A stretch of 49,595 nucleotides of DNA, taken from contig QKHS01000070.1 in NCBI GenBank assembly GCA_003249955.1, positions 1-49,595 on the forward strand, read 5' to 3'. Under the pieces are notes generated by a model that worked only from the letters and a program-made list of their open reading frames with translations, searched no databases and was not told where the DNA came from. Source of the stretch: Bacteroidales bacterium (GTDB lineage: Bacteria > Bacteroidota > Bacteroidia > Bacteroidales > ML635J-15). Numbering within the stretch: the stretch's first letter is position 1; every line of letters starts with the position of its first letter. Shown here in pieces: positions 1 to 8,277 of the stretch. Position numbers and translations under genes: made by a program.

Positions 1-820
1 TTTCTGGAGAATTCCGACAGCAAATATACTTACAGATTCAAATGATACGATTGCATGTGGGTTAACGTATGATAATCTTAGGGCAGAGAATCCGGGAAGT
101 GGAATAGTTGGTTACTGGGATGAAATAAATCCTGCAACAGTATTTGATGATCAATTTGATACTGAGACATCGGTAACAGTGCAAAATTTTGGACTTCATG
201 AATTATATTGGATAGAAGAAACCGGGCCGGCATTATATCCCGGATTTTGTACAGACACCGCAGGTCCTTTAAGGCTTTATTTTGTTGAGCAACCATTTGT
301 TTCTGCAGGTGCTGATGATTATTTCTACGGATACTCTTATGAACTTAACGGAGAAATTCTTATTGATGATAATCCAGATTTTGATATGGCAATAAGTACA
401 TTATGGCAAACAGACAATGCTGTACTTGATAATTCTGCCGGACTTACCACTAATGCAACTGTTGCCGCATTCGGAGAATATGAATTCAGGCTTTTGGCTT
501 ATTATACAGATTTTTCCTCCTGTTTTTACAGAGATACAGTAAACATAACCTATGTTGACCCCGTTTTCATCGGCATTGAAAAAGAAAATCAGGAAGAAAC
601 AAAATTTAATATCTTTCCTAATCCGGTAAGTTCAATGCTAAATATTGTTTCAACCGTTGAGCCGGAACAAATACAGATAACAGATATAAACGGCCGCCTA
701 ATTAAAACTTTGTCCGGGAATTGTAAAAGTATAGATATTTCTGCACTCGAAGCCGGAGTATATTTTGTTAAAATCTACACAACAGAAGGAATCCACATTA
801 ATAAATTCATTAAAGAATAG
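1..820 (+). CDS. T9SS-sorted secreted protein, 3' part (5' end outside window)
   Basis: The frame is open from base 2 to the stop at 818-820, so only the last 273 codons of a longer gene are present; a GTG at 179 is an internal codon and not the start, because homology to the next gene extends upstream of it. The C-terminal ~80 residues form a type IX secretion sorting domain, with the signature FNIFPNPVSSMLNIV, then ITDINGRLI and a final EAGVYFVKIYTTEG...KFIKE strand. Such domains direct export across the outer membrane and surface attachment or release. The upstream part is a Cys-containing beta-rich repeat of unknown role. The product is closely related to the next gene and lies just upstream on the same strand. 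Confidence 0.85.
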   Translation, partial: FWRIPTANILTDSNDTIACGLTYDNLRAENPGSGIVGYWDEINPATVFDDQFDTETSVTVQNFGLHELYWIEETGPALYPGFCTDTAGPLRLYFVEQPFVSAGADDYFYGYSYELNGEILIDDNPDFDMAISTLWQTDNAVLDNSAGLTTNATVAAFGEYEFRLLAYYTDFSSCFYRDTVNITYVDPVFIGIEKENQEETKFNIFPNPVSSMLNIVSTVEPEQIQITDINGRLIKTLSGNCKSIDISALEAGVYFVKIYTTEGIHINKFIKE

Positions 821-830
821 ATTAATTGTA

Positions 831-838
831 TATATTTG
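831..838 (+). promoter_or_regulatory. Bacteroidetes-type -7 box (TATATTTG)
   Basis: TATATTTG matches the Bacteroidetes TAnnTTTG -7 element and lies 35 bases before the ATG at 874. No convincing TTTG -33 box is seen at the usual spacing, so the second paralog may have its own weak promoter or be cotranscribed with the first gene. Confidence 0.4.
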
Positions 839-873
839 TGGTGATTGCAGTGTATTTGTTTAACACCAAAGCC

Positions 874-2262
874 ATGAAAAACATTCTTTTTTTAGTTGTA
901 TTGCTATTCCTGTTTAAGTATAATGCCTTTTCGCAATGTTCGGACCCTGATGCCGGTTCTGGTTTTGCCGTTTGCGGTCCTTCGTGTGAACTTCATGTAA
1001 CTGATGCTACCACCGGATATTGGACAGCCTGTTATGGCTTAAGTCCTATAAATCCGCAACCAATATTCAGCCCGTCAAATACCTCACAAACCCCCGTAGT
1101 TACTTTGCAGGAACTTATGGGTAACAAAATTATCAAATTTGTATGGACAGACAACAGCGGACCCTGTACCGATACTGTTCAGGTAGAATTTGTTGAAATA
1201 CCTGTTGTTTTTGCCGGTGAAGACAAAGATGTGTGCGGGCCTTATGTTGTTATGGAAGGAGTTAGTTCCGGTTTTACAGGTAGCTGGTTACCAAACGGGT
1301 CAGATTTTGATGACTTCTCTGACCCTCAGGCAAGCGTTTTTTCCGGTAATTATGCAGAAAAAACATTTACATGGCTGGAAATACATCAGGCAATGACAGC
1401 ATCCATCGGTTGTTCTTCTCAGGATGATGTTGTGATAACTTTCTGGCGAAAACCAACCGCGAACATACTTACAGAAGCTACAGATTCAATTACCTGTGGC
1501 CTTACATTTTGTAATCTGCGTGCAGAAAATCCCGGAGCCGGAATAACCGGAAACTGGTTGTCCGATGATCCGGTAGTTGCATATGAACAAAATCCTGATA
1601 ATACAGATACCCGCGTTACTTTTTCCACTTATGGTATTCATAATCTTTATTGGGTAGAATCAGTAGAACCTGAATTATATCCCGGATTCTGTTCCGATAC
1701 GGCAGGCCCGCTGAGGCTTCATTTTGTTGAACAACCTCTGGTTTCCGCCGGTGCCGATGATTATCTTTACGGATACTCATATGAACTTAACGGCGAAATC
1801 CTGATCGATGACAACCCTGATTTTGATATGACAATAGGCACATCATGGCAAACAGACAATGCTGTACTTGATAATTCTGCCGGACTTACCACTAATGCAA
1901 CTGTTGCCACATTCGGGGAATATGAATTCACGCTTTTGGCTTATTATACAGATTTTGCCTCCTGTTTTTACAGAGATACAGTAAACATAACCTATGTTGA
2001 CCCCGTTTTCATCGGCATTGAAAAAGAAAATCAGGAAGAAACAAAATTTAATATCTTCCCTAATCCGGTAAGTTCAATGCTAAATATTGTTTCAACCGTT
2101 GGGCCGGAACAAATACAGATAACAGATATAAACGGCCGCCTAATTAAAACTTTGTCAGGAAATTGTAAAAGTATAGATATTTCTGCACTCGAAGCCGGAG
2201 TATATTTTATAAAAATATTTTTACCCGACGGAATTCAGTTAAGAAAGTTTGTGAAGGAATAA
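874..2262 (+). CDS. T9SS-sorted secreted protein, tandem paralog
   Basis: This 463-residue protein starts at the ATG at 874, which opens a clear signal peptide (MKNILFLVVLLFLF...AFSQ); an upstream TTG at 826 would place 16 extra residues before the signal and is rejected. The mature part is rich in Cys and aromatic residues and carries motifs such as GSWLPNG, TFTWLEIH, GLTFCNLRAENPG and ELYPGFCSDTAGPLR, suggesting repeated beta-sandwich modules. The last ~80 residues are a T9SS sorting domain (FNIFPNP, ITDINGRLI, EAGVYFIKI, KFVKE). From about residue 325 it is almost identical to the preceding gene, except for the last 17 residues. A surface or extracellular role is inferred; the ligand or enzymatic function is unknown. 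Confidence 0.88.
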   Translation: MKNILFLVVLLFLFKYNAFSQCSDPDAGSGFAVCGPSCELHVTDATTGYWTACYGLSPINPQPIFSPSNTSQTPVVTLQELMGNKIIKFVWTDNSGPCTDTVQVEFVEIPVVFAGEDKDVCGPYVVMEGVSSGFTGSWLPNGSDFDDFSDPQASVFSGNYAEKTFTWLEIHQAMTASIGCSSQDDVVITFWRKPTANILTEATDSITCGLTFCNLRAENPGAGITGNWLSDDPVVAYEQNPDNTDTRVTFSTYGIHNLYWVESVEPELYPGFCSDTAGPLRLHFVEQPLVSAGADDYLYGYSYELNGEILIDDNPDFDMTIGTSWQTDNAVLDNSAGLTTNATVATFGEYEFTLLAYYTDFASCFYRDTVNITYVDPVFIGIEKENQEETKFNIFPNPVSSMLNIVSTVGPEQIQITDINGRLIKTLSGNCKSIDISALEAGVYFIKIFLPDGIQLRKFVKE

Positions 2263-2289
2263 TGTGGAGAAAAAATTAATATTACACAG

Positions 2290-2323
2290 CAGGGATTAAA
2301 ATTTTTTTGATCCCTGTTTTTTT
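2290..2323 (+). terminator. Rho-independent terminator after T9SS genes
   Basis: CAGGGAT (2290-2296) pairs with ATCCCTG (2310-2316) and is followed by seven T residues (2317-2323), 27 bases after the stop of the second T9SS gene. Confidence 0.85.
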
Positions 2324-2388
2324 AGATACAATAATTTCAAATAAAAACAATCACGAAATACACTACATGTTTTATGTAAAATTTTGTG

Positions 2389-2396
2389 TAGATTTG
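2389..2396 (+). promoter_or_regulatory. -7 box (TAGATTTG) before vsr remnant
   Basis: TAGATTTG fits TAnnTTTG and lies 19 bases before the ATG at 2415 of the vsr remnant, as expected for the promoter of the original intact gene. No clear -33 box is seen. Confidence 0.4.
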
Positions 2397-2414
2397 GGCA
2401 TATAAAAAACTGAA

Positions 2415-2498
2415 ATGACCGACGTACACAACAAAGAAACCCGCAGCTATAACATGAGCAGGATCAAAGGCAAGGATATGGGGATTTATTGCGATTAG
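2415..2498 (+). pseudogene. vsr: Remnant of very-short-patch repair endonuclease (vsr), N-terminus only
   Basis: The 27-residue frame starting at 2415 reads MTDVHNKETRSYNMSRIKGK followed by DMGIYCD and a stop. The first 22 residues match the conserved N-terminus of Vsr endonucleases, which start with a DVH...RS.NMS.I.GKDTKPE-type segment. Vsr nicks T:G mismatches left by deamination at Dcm-type methylated sites and usually sits beside a cytosine methyltransferase. Here the frame breaks just after GKD, so the catalytic domain is absent, and no downstream remainder or methyltransferase is visible. It looks like a deletion scar at the edge of the insert carrying the helicase. The family call rests on motif recognition alone. 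Confidence 0.7.
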
Positions 2499-2524
2499 AT
2501 TACCTCGTTTTGTTCAAAAATTAG

Positions 2525-2532
2525 TAGCTTTG
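2525..2532 (+). promoter_or_regulatory. -7 box (TAGCTTTG) for nuclease-helicase gene
   Basis: TAGCTTTG fits the TAnnTTTG consensus 19 bases before the ATG at 2552. A TTTG at 2509-2512 is only 12 bases upstream, shorter than the usual 19-21, so the -33 element is uncertain. Confidence 0.45.
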
Positions 2533-2551
2533 AGAAAAAGTAATTAAGTTT

Positions 2552-4531
2552 ATGTTAAACTATTTGTATAGAGACAGTATATGTGCTTTTTTAAATAAAA
2601 GTATTGAAGAAATTATTGGTACGATAACGATAGCAAACCAGTTTGATTCAAATCATAATCAAAATAAATCATGGGAAGAACAGATCATTATTCTTAAAAA
2701 GGCATTATTAGATTATACCGGTACAATAATTTTTGAATTTTCTATACCACGGATGGGTAAACGATTAGACTGTTTATTAATAATTCAGAATATTGTATTT
2801 GTTATTGAATTTAAAGTAGGGGAGAAGGATTATCTTTTTTCAAATTATGAGCAAGTTTGGGACTATGCTCTTGATTTAAAAAATTTTCATAAGCCAAGTC
2901 ATGATGTTGTTATTGTTCCAATACTTCTAGCAACAGAAGCAAAAGTTTCTGAGTTTCAATTTATCGAAGACTCTCACAATGATAATTTAGTAAGACCACT
3001 TAAATCTAATAAAGATGAACTAAGAGAAATTATAAGACAATGCCTTGAGAAATTTAAAAAGTTTAATTCAATCTCTACTCAAGAGTATGTGGAGGGTAGT
3101 TATTCGCCTACACCAACTATTATTGAAGCAGCAGTATCATTATATAAACATCATTCTGTAAAAAACATTACCAGAACAGATGCTGGGGCTAAAAATCTTA
3201 GCAAAACTACAACATCTGTTTCTAAGATTATCGAATATGCCCAATCGGAAAATAAAAAAGTTATTTGTTTTGTTACTGGAGTGCCAGGGGCTGGCAAAAC
3301 TCTTGTTGGATTGAATGTTGCAACTCAACATTTAGATAAAAAAAAGGCAACACATAGTGTGTTTTTATCTGGAAATGGGCCTCTGGTTAAAATTCTTCAG
3401 GAAGCCTTAGCGCGAGATAAAGTAAAGTCTGAAAGAGAATTAGGTAACAAAATTACTAAAGATACTGCACGAAAAGGCGTTAAAGCATTTATTCAAATTA
3501 TTCATCATTATAGAGACGCATATTTAGTTGATCCCAATCCTCCTTTTGACCATGTTGCAATCTTTGACGAGGCGCAGAGAGCGTGGAATAAAGAACAGAC
3601 GGTAAACTTTATGAGAAGAAAAAAGGGACAATCAAATTTTACATATTCTGAACCGGAATATCTCATTTCATGTCTTGATAGGCATCATGATTGGGCTGTA
3701 ATAGTCTGCCTTGTTGGAGGTGGACAGGAAATTAATACTGGAGAAGCAGGAATTTCAGAGTGGCTTTTAGCGATTAAAGATTCTTTTCCTAATTGGGAGG
3801 TTTGTGTTTCGCCCAATTTGTCGGATAGTGAATATAATGCTATAGAAGCAATAGAAGAGTTAAAAAAACAATGTGTATTTAAATTTGATGAGGACTTACA
3901 TTTGGCTGTTTCTATGAGATCATACAGAGCAGAAAATGTTTCATTATTTGTTAAGCAGATACTAGATGAAGATAGCTCTGGTGCAAAACAAACATTTTTA
4001 AACATTTCAGAAAAATACCCAATAACAATAACGAGAAATATTGAGTCTGCTAAAAGATGGTTGAAAGAAAAAGCAAGAGGATCTGAAAGGTATGGGATTG
4101 TAGTGTCATCACAAGCATACAGATTAAAACCACTGGCAATTGATGTAAGAGTTGATGCAAATCCAGTACATTGGTTTTTAAGCGATAAAGACGACGTTCG
4201 TTCTTCATATTATCTTGAAGATGTTGCCACAGAGTTTCAAATTCAAGGATTGGAGTTAGATTGGTGTTGTGTAACCTGGGATGGAGATTTGAGATATTCT
4301 GATTCTGGTTGGGAAACATTTTCTTTTGTCGGGAATAAATGGCAAAGAATAATAAAAGAAGAACGGAAAAAGTACTTAATAAATGCTTATAGGGTTTTAC
4401 TTACACGAGCTAGACAAGGAATGGTAATCGTTATTCCAGAAGGCAGTATTGATGACCATACAAGAAAGCCAGAGTATTATGACTCGACGTACAATTATCT
4501 TAAGTCTATTGGAATACCTGAAATAGAATGA
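2552..4531 (+). CDS. PD-(D/E)XK nuclease-DUF2075 (Schlafen group 3-like) helicase fusion
   Basis: This 659-residue protein has two parts. Residues ~55-130 carry a PD-(D/E)XK nuclease pattern: RLD with D73, then E86-F-K88 on the next strand, and a QxxxY-like Q101...Y105. Residues ~235-640 form a P-loop helicase domain of the DUF2075 type, with Walker A GVPGAGKT (243-250), Walker B IFDEAQ (337-342) and an SF1-like terminal motif LLTRARQGMVIV near 625. Nuclease-helicase fusions of this kind are typical of antiphage and other mobile defence genes; no target is shown by sequence. The gene stands alone between a vsr remnant and an opposite-strand housekeeping gene, and its coding DNA looks more AT-rich than its neighbours. 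Both suggest horizontal acquisition. Domain calls are confident; the defence role is inference. Confidence 0.85.
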   Translation: MLNYLYRDSICAFLNKSIEEIIGTITIANQFDSNHNQNKSWEEQIIILKKALLDYTGTIIFEFSIPRMGKRLDCLLIIQNIVFVIEFKVGEKDYLFSNYEQVWDYALDLKNFHKPSHDVVIVPILLATEAKVSEFQFIEDSHNDNLVRPLKSNKDELREIIRQCLEKFKKFNSISTQEYVEGSYSPTPTIIEAAVSLYKHHSVKNITRTDAGAKNLSKTTTSVSKIIEYAQSENKKVICFVTGVPGAGKTLVGLNVATQHLDKKKATHSVFLSGNGPLVKILQEALARDKVKSERELGNKITKDTARKGVKAFIQIIHHYRDAYLVDPNPPFDHVAIFDEAQRAWNKEQTVNFMRRKKGQSNFTYSEPEYLISCLDRHHDWAVIVCLVGGGQEINTGEAGISEWLLAIKDSFPNWEVCVSPNLSDSEYNAIEAIEELKKQCVFKFDEDLHLAVSMRSYRAENVSLFVKQILDEDSSGAKQTFLNISEKYPITITRNIESAKRWLKEKARGSERYGIVVSSQAYRLKPLAIDVRVDANPVHWFLSDKDDVRSSYYLEDVATEFQIQGLELDWCCVTWDGDLRYSDSGWETFSFVGNKWQRIIKEERKKYLINAYRVLLTRARQGMVIVIPEGSIDDHTRKPEYYDSTYNYLKSIGIPEIE

Positions 4532-4546
4532 AATTTATTAATATTA

Positions 4547-5824
4547 TTATAAAAAGCTCTCCACATCCCCAACCTCCAACGGTATCCCTTCGCACAAATC
4601 AACAGGCTTGTCTGCAACCAGAATATCGTTTTCAAGTCTTATTCCGAATCCTTCGGCGGCGATATATATAGCCGGTTCGCAGCTAAGAATCATGCCGGGC
4701 AGAAGAGGAGTGTCCTTTTTTCCGGTGTCGTGAACATCGAGGCCGATAAAATGTGAAACCCCGTGCATATAGTATTTCTTTAAAGTAGGTTTTTCAGGGT
4801 CCTGAGCAGCAATCTCTGCTTTTGTTAATAAACCAAGGCTTAAAAGTTCCTGTTCAATTAAAGATTCGCAGTTACTGTTTAGCTGGCGGATTGTAGTTCC
4901 CGGAACCATCATTGATTTCATTTGCTTCATTACCGAAAGCACCGAGTTGTAAACGGTTTTTTGTCTTGCGGTAAATTTTCCAGAAACAGGAATAGTACGG
5001 CTTAAATCGGCTGCATAATAGTCAACTTCGGCTCCGAAATCAAGCAGTAGTAAATCACCGTCTTTACATTGATTACGGTTTGTGTTATAGTGTAAAATAC
5101 AATTGTTCGGTCCCGAGGCAATAATAGGAAGGTAGGCGTGGTCCTGAGCTCCTGCCGAGAGAAACGACCTGGTCATTTCTGCTTCCACCTCATATTCGTA
5201 ACAACCCGGTTTTACAAATTTCAGGATATCGCGGAAAGCATTTCCGGTAATATTTATAGCCGCCCGCGTGGCAGCAATTTCTTCGGGTGTTTTTTGCAAA
5301 CGCAGATTCATGAAAACAGGGTCGGGATCGACGAAGTAAAGATTGTGATGAGACTGTTCTATATTATGTTTCCATTCGTGAATAAACGGGTTTTCGTAAT
5401 GTGTTCCGCGCACGTTTGACGAATGTGAGAAATACACGTTTTTGGTTTTGTCGAGCAATGAATTCATAATCAACTCAAATTCCGGCAGATATTCAATATT
5501 TGCTATGCCGGAAATCTCCGCTGCTTCATGTTTTGTGTATTTGTGGCCGGTCCATATCAGCATTCTTTCGTCCGGTTCAATTATAAAGGCATATTCCTCG
5601 GTCCGCTTGTTGGCAGTATCGTTAAAAAGCAGAATAATTGTACTCTCCTGAGTAAGTCCGCTAAAGTAGTAAGTGTCGGAATTCTGCCTGAATTTAAAGA
5701 ACTGATCCCCGTTTCTCGGGAATTGTTCGGCAGAGAATAATACTACCAGAGAGTCGGGTAATAATTGTGTGTATAGCTTTTGTCTGTTGGCGGTGAAGAA
5801 TGTTTTGTCGAAGTGTTTTTTCAT
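4547..5824 (-). CDS. pepP: Xaa-Pro aminopeptidase (M24B family)
   Basis: The 425-residue product has the two-domain layout of aminopeptidase P: an N-terminal creatinase-like domain (to about residue 170) and a pita-bread M24 catalytic domain. Predicted dinuclear metal ligands are D262 (LDFGAE), D273 (AADLSRT), H358 (HGVSHFIGLDVHD), E383 (CEPAIYI) and E399 (GIRLEND). It releases N-terminal residues that precede proline and is expected to be cytoplasmic, having no signal peptide. It is convergent with the nuclease-helicase gene, with only 15 bases between stops and no obvious hairpin, and it has its own promoter upstream. Confidence 0.93.
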   Translation of the reverse strand: MKKHFDKTFFTANRQKLYTQLLPDSLVVLFSAEQFPRNGDQFFKFRQNSDTYYFSGLTQESTIILLFNDTANKRTEEYAFIIEPDERMLIWTGHKYTKHEAAEISGIANIEYLPEFELIMNSLLDKTKNVYFSHSSNVRGTHYENPFIHEWKHNIEQSHHNLYFVDPDPVFMNLRLQKTPEEIAATRAAINITGNAFRDILKFVKPGCYEYEVEAEMTRSFLSAGAQDHAYLPIIASGPNNCILHYNTNRNQCKDGDLLLLDFGAEVDYYAADLSRTIPVSGKFTARQKTVYNSVLSVMKQMKSMMVPGTTIRQLNSNCESLIEQELLSLGLLTKAEIAAQDPEKPTLKKYYMHGVSHFIGLDVHDTGKKDTPLLPGMILSCEPAIYIAAEGFGIRLENDILVADKPVDLCEGIPLEVGDVESFL

Positions 5825-5850
5825 TTTGTAGTGATTTAATACACAAATGG

Positions 5851-5880
5851 CAAAGTTAATGAAAGATATTTATTCTGCAA
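5851..5880 (-). promoter_or_regulatory. Promoter of Xaa-Pro aminopeptidase gene
   Basis: On the minus strand a TTG (5880-5878) and TAACTTTG (5858-5851) are separated by 19 bases, matching the Bacteroidetes -33/-7 arrangement 26 bases upstream of the ATG. Confidence 0.6.
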
Positions 5881-6004
5881 GCAGGAGATCTGCGTATTTT
5901 TTCCGGCCCTCATGAAGAGATTTTCAAGTTACAGATACACGAATGCTTTCAGATAATATTACATCCGGCAGGCTACACATGTAGATTAAAATTCATTACC
6001 CCGC

Positions 6005-6406
6005 CTACTTACAATTAACTTCTACCGCCTTTTCCGCTTTTGCATATCCCAGTTCCGCTGCTTTACGGAAATCTGCACAGGCTCCGTCGTTTTGCCTTAT
6101 AGTGATTTTTACCAGGCCTCTGTTATAGTATGCCAGAGCATAATCAGGACTTAGTTCAGTTGCTTTTGTATAGTCGTCTATTGCTCCCTGAAAATCGCCT
6201 GTACTTTCTTTTGCTGCTGCACGGGTAACATATGCCTTTAAAAATAAAGGGTCCATCTCAATGGCTTTGTCAAAGTCTTTTATTGCTGCATAATAACTGC
6301 CGAGGTTAGCCTTGTCTTTTCCTTTTTCAAAGTAATCCGTGGCCGTTTGGCAAAATCCGCTCTGAAAACAGATACAAATTCCGGTTATGAAGATTAGCTT
6401 ATTCAA
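6005..6406 (-). CDS. Secreted TPR-repeat protein
   Basis: This 133-residue protein has an N-terminal signal peptide (MNKLIFITGICICFQSGFCQ) followed by about three tetratricopeptide repeats (residues ~23-125), recognisable by repeating A...KA.E.DP and YYNRGLVKI motifs. TPR proteins are scaffolds for protein-protein contacts; the partner is unknown. The start codon is TTG (6406-6404), chosen because it begins exactly at the signal peptide and no ATG or GTG lies nearby in frame. It ends in Cys-Lys and is probably periplasmic. It sits 36 bases downstream of yifB and may be read through from it. Confidence 0.8.
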   Translation of the reverse strand: MNKLIFITGICICFQSGFCQTATDYFEKGKDKANLGSYYAAIKDFDKAIEMDPLFLKAYVTRAAAKESTGDFQGAIDDYTKATELSPDYALAYYNRGLVKITIRQNDGACADFRKAAELGYAKAEKAVEVNCK

Positions 6407-6442
6407 GTTATGTTGTTTTGGTTAATTACGCTTAAAATTATA

Positions 6443-7981
6443 TTAATTCCCCCAACTCTCCCTGTCAAGGCTTCTGTAATGAATTGCTTCCGCTATATGC
6501 GAAGCCTGAATGTTTTCGCATTCCTCCATATCTGCAATAGTCCGTGATAATTTTATTATCCTGTCATAAGCACGTGCAGACAAATCGAGTTTTTCCATTG
6601 CGTTTTTAAGCAGATTAAGGCAGGTTTCATCAAGTTTGCAGAATTCCTTAATCATTTTCGAATTCATCTGGGCATTGCAATAAACATTTTTTCTTTTTTT
6701 AAACCTTTCAGCCTGTATCCGGCGGGCTTTTATTACACGTTTCTGAATTTCTTTACTCCGTTCGGCAGGTCTGGCATCTGACAGCTTGTCGAAACTCACA
6801 GGTGTTACTTCAAGGTGAATATCAATTCTGTCCAGGAGCGGGCCCGAAATGCGGTTCATGTATTTTTGAACGGTAGAAGCGGAGCAAAGACATTCTTTGT
6901 CCGGGTGATTGTAATATCCGCACGGGCAAGGATTCATTGATGCAACAAGCATTAAACTGGCCGGATACTCAACGGTAAATTTTGCCCTCGAAATTGTCAC
7001 AACCCGGTCTTCCAGAGGTTGGCGCATAACTTCCAGCACTGTACGTTTGAACTCCGGTAATTCGTCCAGAAATAAAACCCCGTTATGTGCGAGCGAAATT
7101 TCTCCGGGTTGAGGGTAAGTTCCTCCGCCGACAAGAGCCACATCGGAAATTGTATGATGAGGACTTCTGAACGGACGTTGGAGCATAAGTGATTTTCCGC
7201 CTTCTGTTTTCCCGGCAACAGAGTGAATTTTAGTGGTTTCTATAGCTTCATCAAGTCCCAGTGGGGGCAAAATTCCGGGGATTCGTTTTGCAAGCATTGT
7301 CTTTCCCGAACCGGGAGGCCCGATTAAAATTATATTATGTCCGCCGGCGGCAGCTATTTCCAAAGCACGCTTTACATTTTCCTGTCCTTTTACATCAGCA
7401 AAGTCTGTTTCTATTTCCTCAATTCCTTTGTTGAATTCGGCTTCAATATCAATTATTACCCTTTCGAGTCCGGTTTCTCCGTTCATAAAACCTATAAGCT
7501 GTGTAATATTGCTTACTCCGTAAACTTCGAGTCCTTCAACAACGGCAGCTTCACGGGTGTTTTCCACCGGCAGTATTACTCCCTTAAAGCCGGCATCTCT
7601 GGCATTTATAGCAATAGGCAAAGCCCCTTTTATGGGATTGACATTTCCGTCAAGAGAAAGTTCTCCCATAATAATAAAATCTTCGAGCCGGTCTGAAATT
7701 ATTTGCTCTGATGCTGCCAAAACGCCTGTTGCAATCGGTAAGTCATAAGCAGAACCCTCTTTGCGGACATCGGCAGGAGCCATGTTTATAACAATCTTTT
7801 TCCCCGGCCACTTATACCCGTTGGTGGTAAGCGCACTTATCATACGTTGCTGGCTTTCCTTTATTGCAGAATCTGCCAGTCCGACAAGATAAAAGTTTAT
7901 CCCCTGAGATACGTTTACCTCAATAGTTATTGTATTGGCATTTATCCCGTCAACGGCAGACCCGTATGTCTTAACAAGCAT
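6443..7981 (-). CDS. comM: YifB/ComM family Mg-chelatase-like AAA+ ATPase
   Basis: The 512-residue protein matches the YifB/ComM family over its full usual length. It has an N-terminal Lon-protease-like ChlI domain (residues ~20-165), an AAA+ core with Walker A GPPGSGKT (221-228) and Walker B VLFLDELPEF (~299-308), a Cys cluster NPCPCG...CLC (~350-367), and the C-terminal Mg-chelatase-associated domain containing RAYDRIIKLSRTIAD. ComM is known as a hexameric DNA helicase that promotes branch migration during natural transformation; other members are poorly characterised. A near-consensus promoter lies upstream. The TPR gene follows on the same strand. Confidence 0.92.
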   Translation of the reverse strand: MLVKTYGSAVDGINANTITIEVNVSQGINFYLVGLADSAIKESQQRMISALTTNGYKWPGKKIVINMAPADVRKEGSAYDLPIATGVLAASEQIISDRLEDFIIMGELSLDGNVNPIKGALPIAINARDAGFKGVILPVENTREAAVVEGLEVYGVSNITQLIGFMNGETGLERVIIDIEAEFNKGIEEIETDFADVKGQENVKRALEIAAAGGHNIILIGPPGSGKTMLAKRIPGILPPLGLDEAIETTKIHSVAGKTEGGKSLMLQRPFRSPHHTISDVALVGGGTYPQPGEISLAHNGVLFLDELPEFKRTVLEVMRQPLEDRVVTISRAKFTVEYPASLMLVASMNPCPCGYYNHPDKECLCSASTVQKYMNRISGPLLDRIDIHLEVTPVSFDKLSDARPAERSKEIQKRVIKARRIQAERFKKRKNVYCNAQMNSKMIKEFCKLDETCLNLLKNAMEKLDLSARAYDRIIKLSRTIADMEECENIQASHIAEAIHYRSLDRESWGN

Positions 7982-8013
7982 TTTGTATTGTTATTTAATG
8001 ATTAATCGGATGG

Positions 8014-8044
8014 TAAAGATAATGGAAAATAAATAAAATACAAA
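8014..8044 (-). promoter_or_regulatory. Probable promoter of yifB/comM
   Basis: On the minus strand TTTG (8044-8041) is followed after 19 bases by TATCTTTA (8021-8014), one mismatch from TAnnTTTG, 32 bases upstream of the yifB start. Confidence 0.5.
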
Positions 8045-8129
8045 ACGATGTCAAACTAATTATTACTATTGTAACAGTAATAATACAGTTTATAACAGAT
8101 TGAAAAAAGTGTTGCGAACAACTATAGGA

Positions 8130-8277
8130 GGAATTAAGCAAAATTTCCGGGGTCTGCGTTAAATAAAAAATCATAGCGACAAATATTTGTGAGAGCGACG
8201 TGAGCAGGCCATGGAACCGCAGTCCGCATGGCAAGCTAGCCAAAGGCAAAAACGGCGGTCCGGCTCCGGAGGTGAAA
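8130..8277 (+). repeat. Dispersed intergenic repeat, copy 1
   Basis: This non-coding block matches, in inverted orientation, the block at 48471-48592. Shared pieces in order include GGAATTAAGC/GGATCAAGCC, CTGCGTTAAATAAAAAA (8154 onward), TCATAGCGA, GCGACG, AGGCCATGGAA (8206-8216) and CCGGCTCCGGAGGTGA (8260-8275). Copy 1 lacks about 10 bases present in copy 2 and carries roughly 30 extra bases near 8217-8247. No open frame of interest crosses it. With an identifiable partner 40 kb away, it is best seen as a member of a dispersed repeat family. Confidence 0.75.

Noticed and set aside
7995-8249. Minus-strand frame of 84 codons between yifB and trpS
   Set aside because: Its start lies inside dispersed-repeat copy 1 and it overlaps the yifB promoter; hydrophobic content is from AT-rich DNA, with no recognisable domain.
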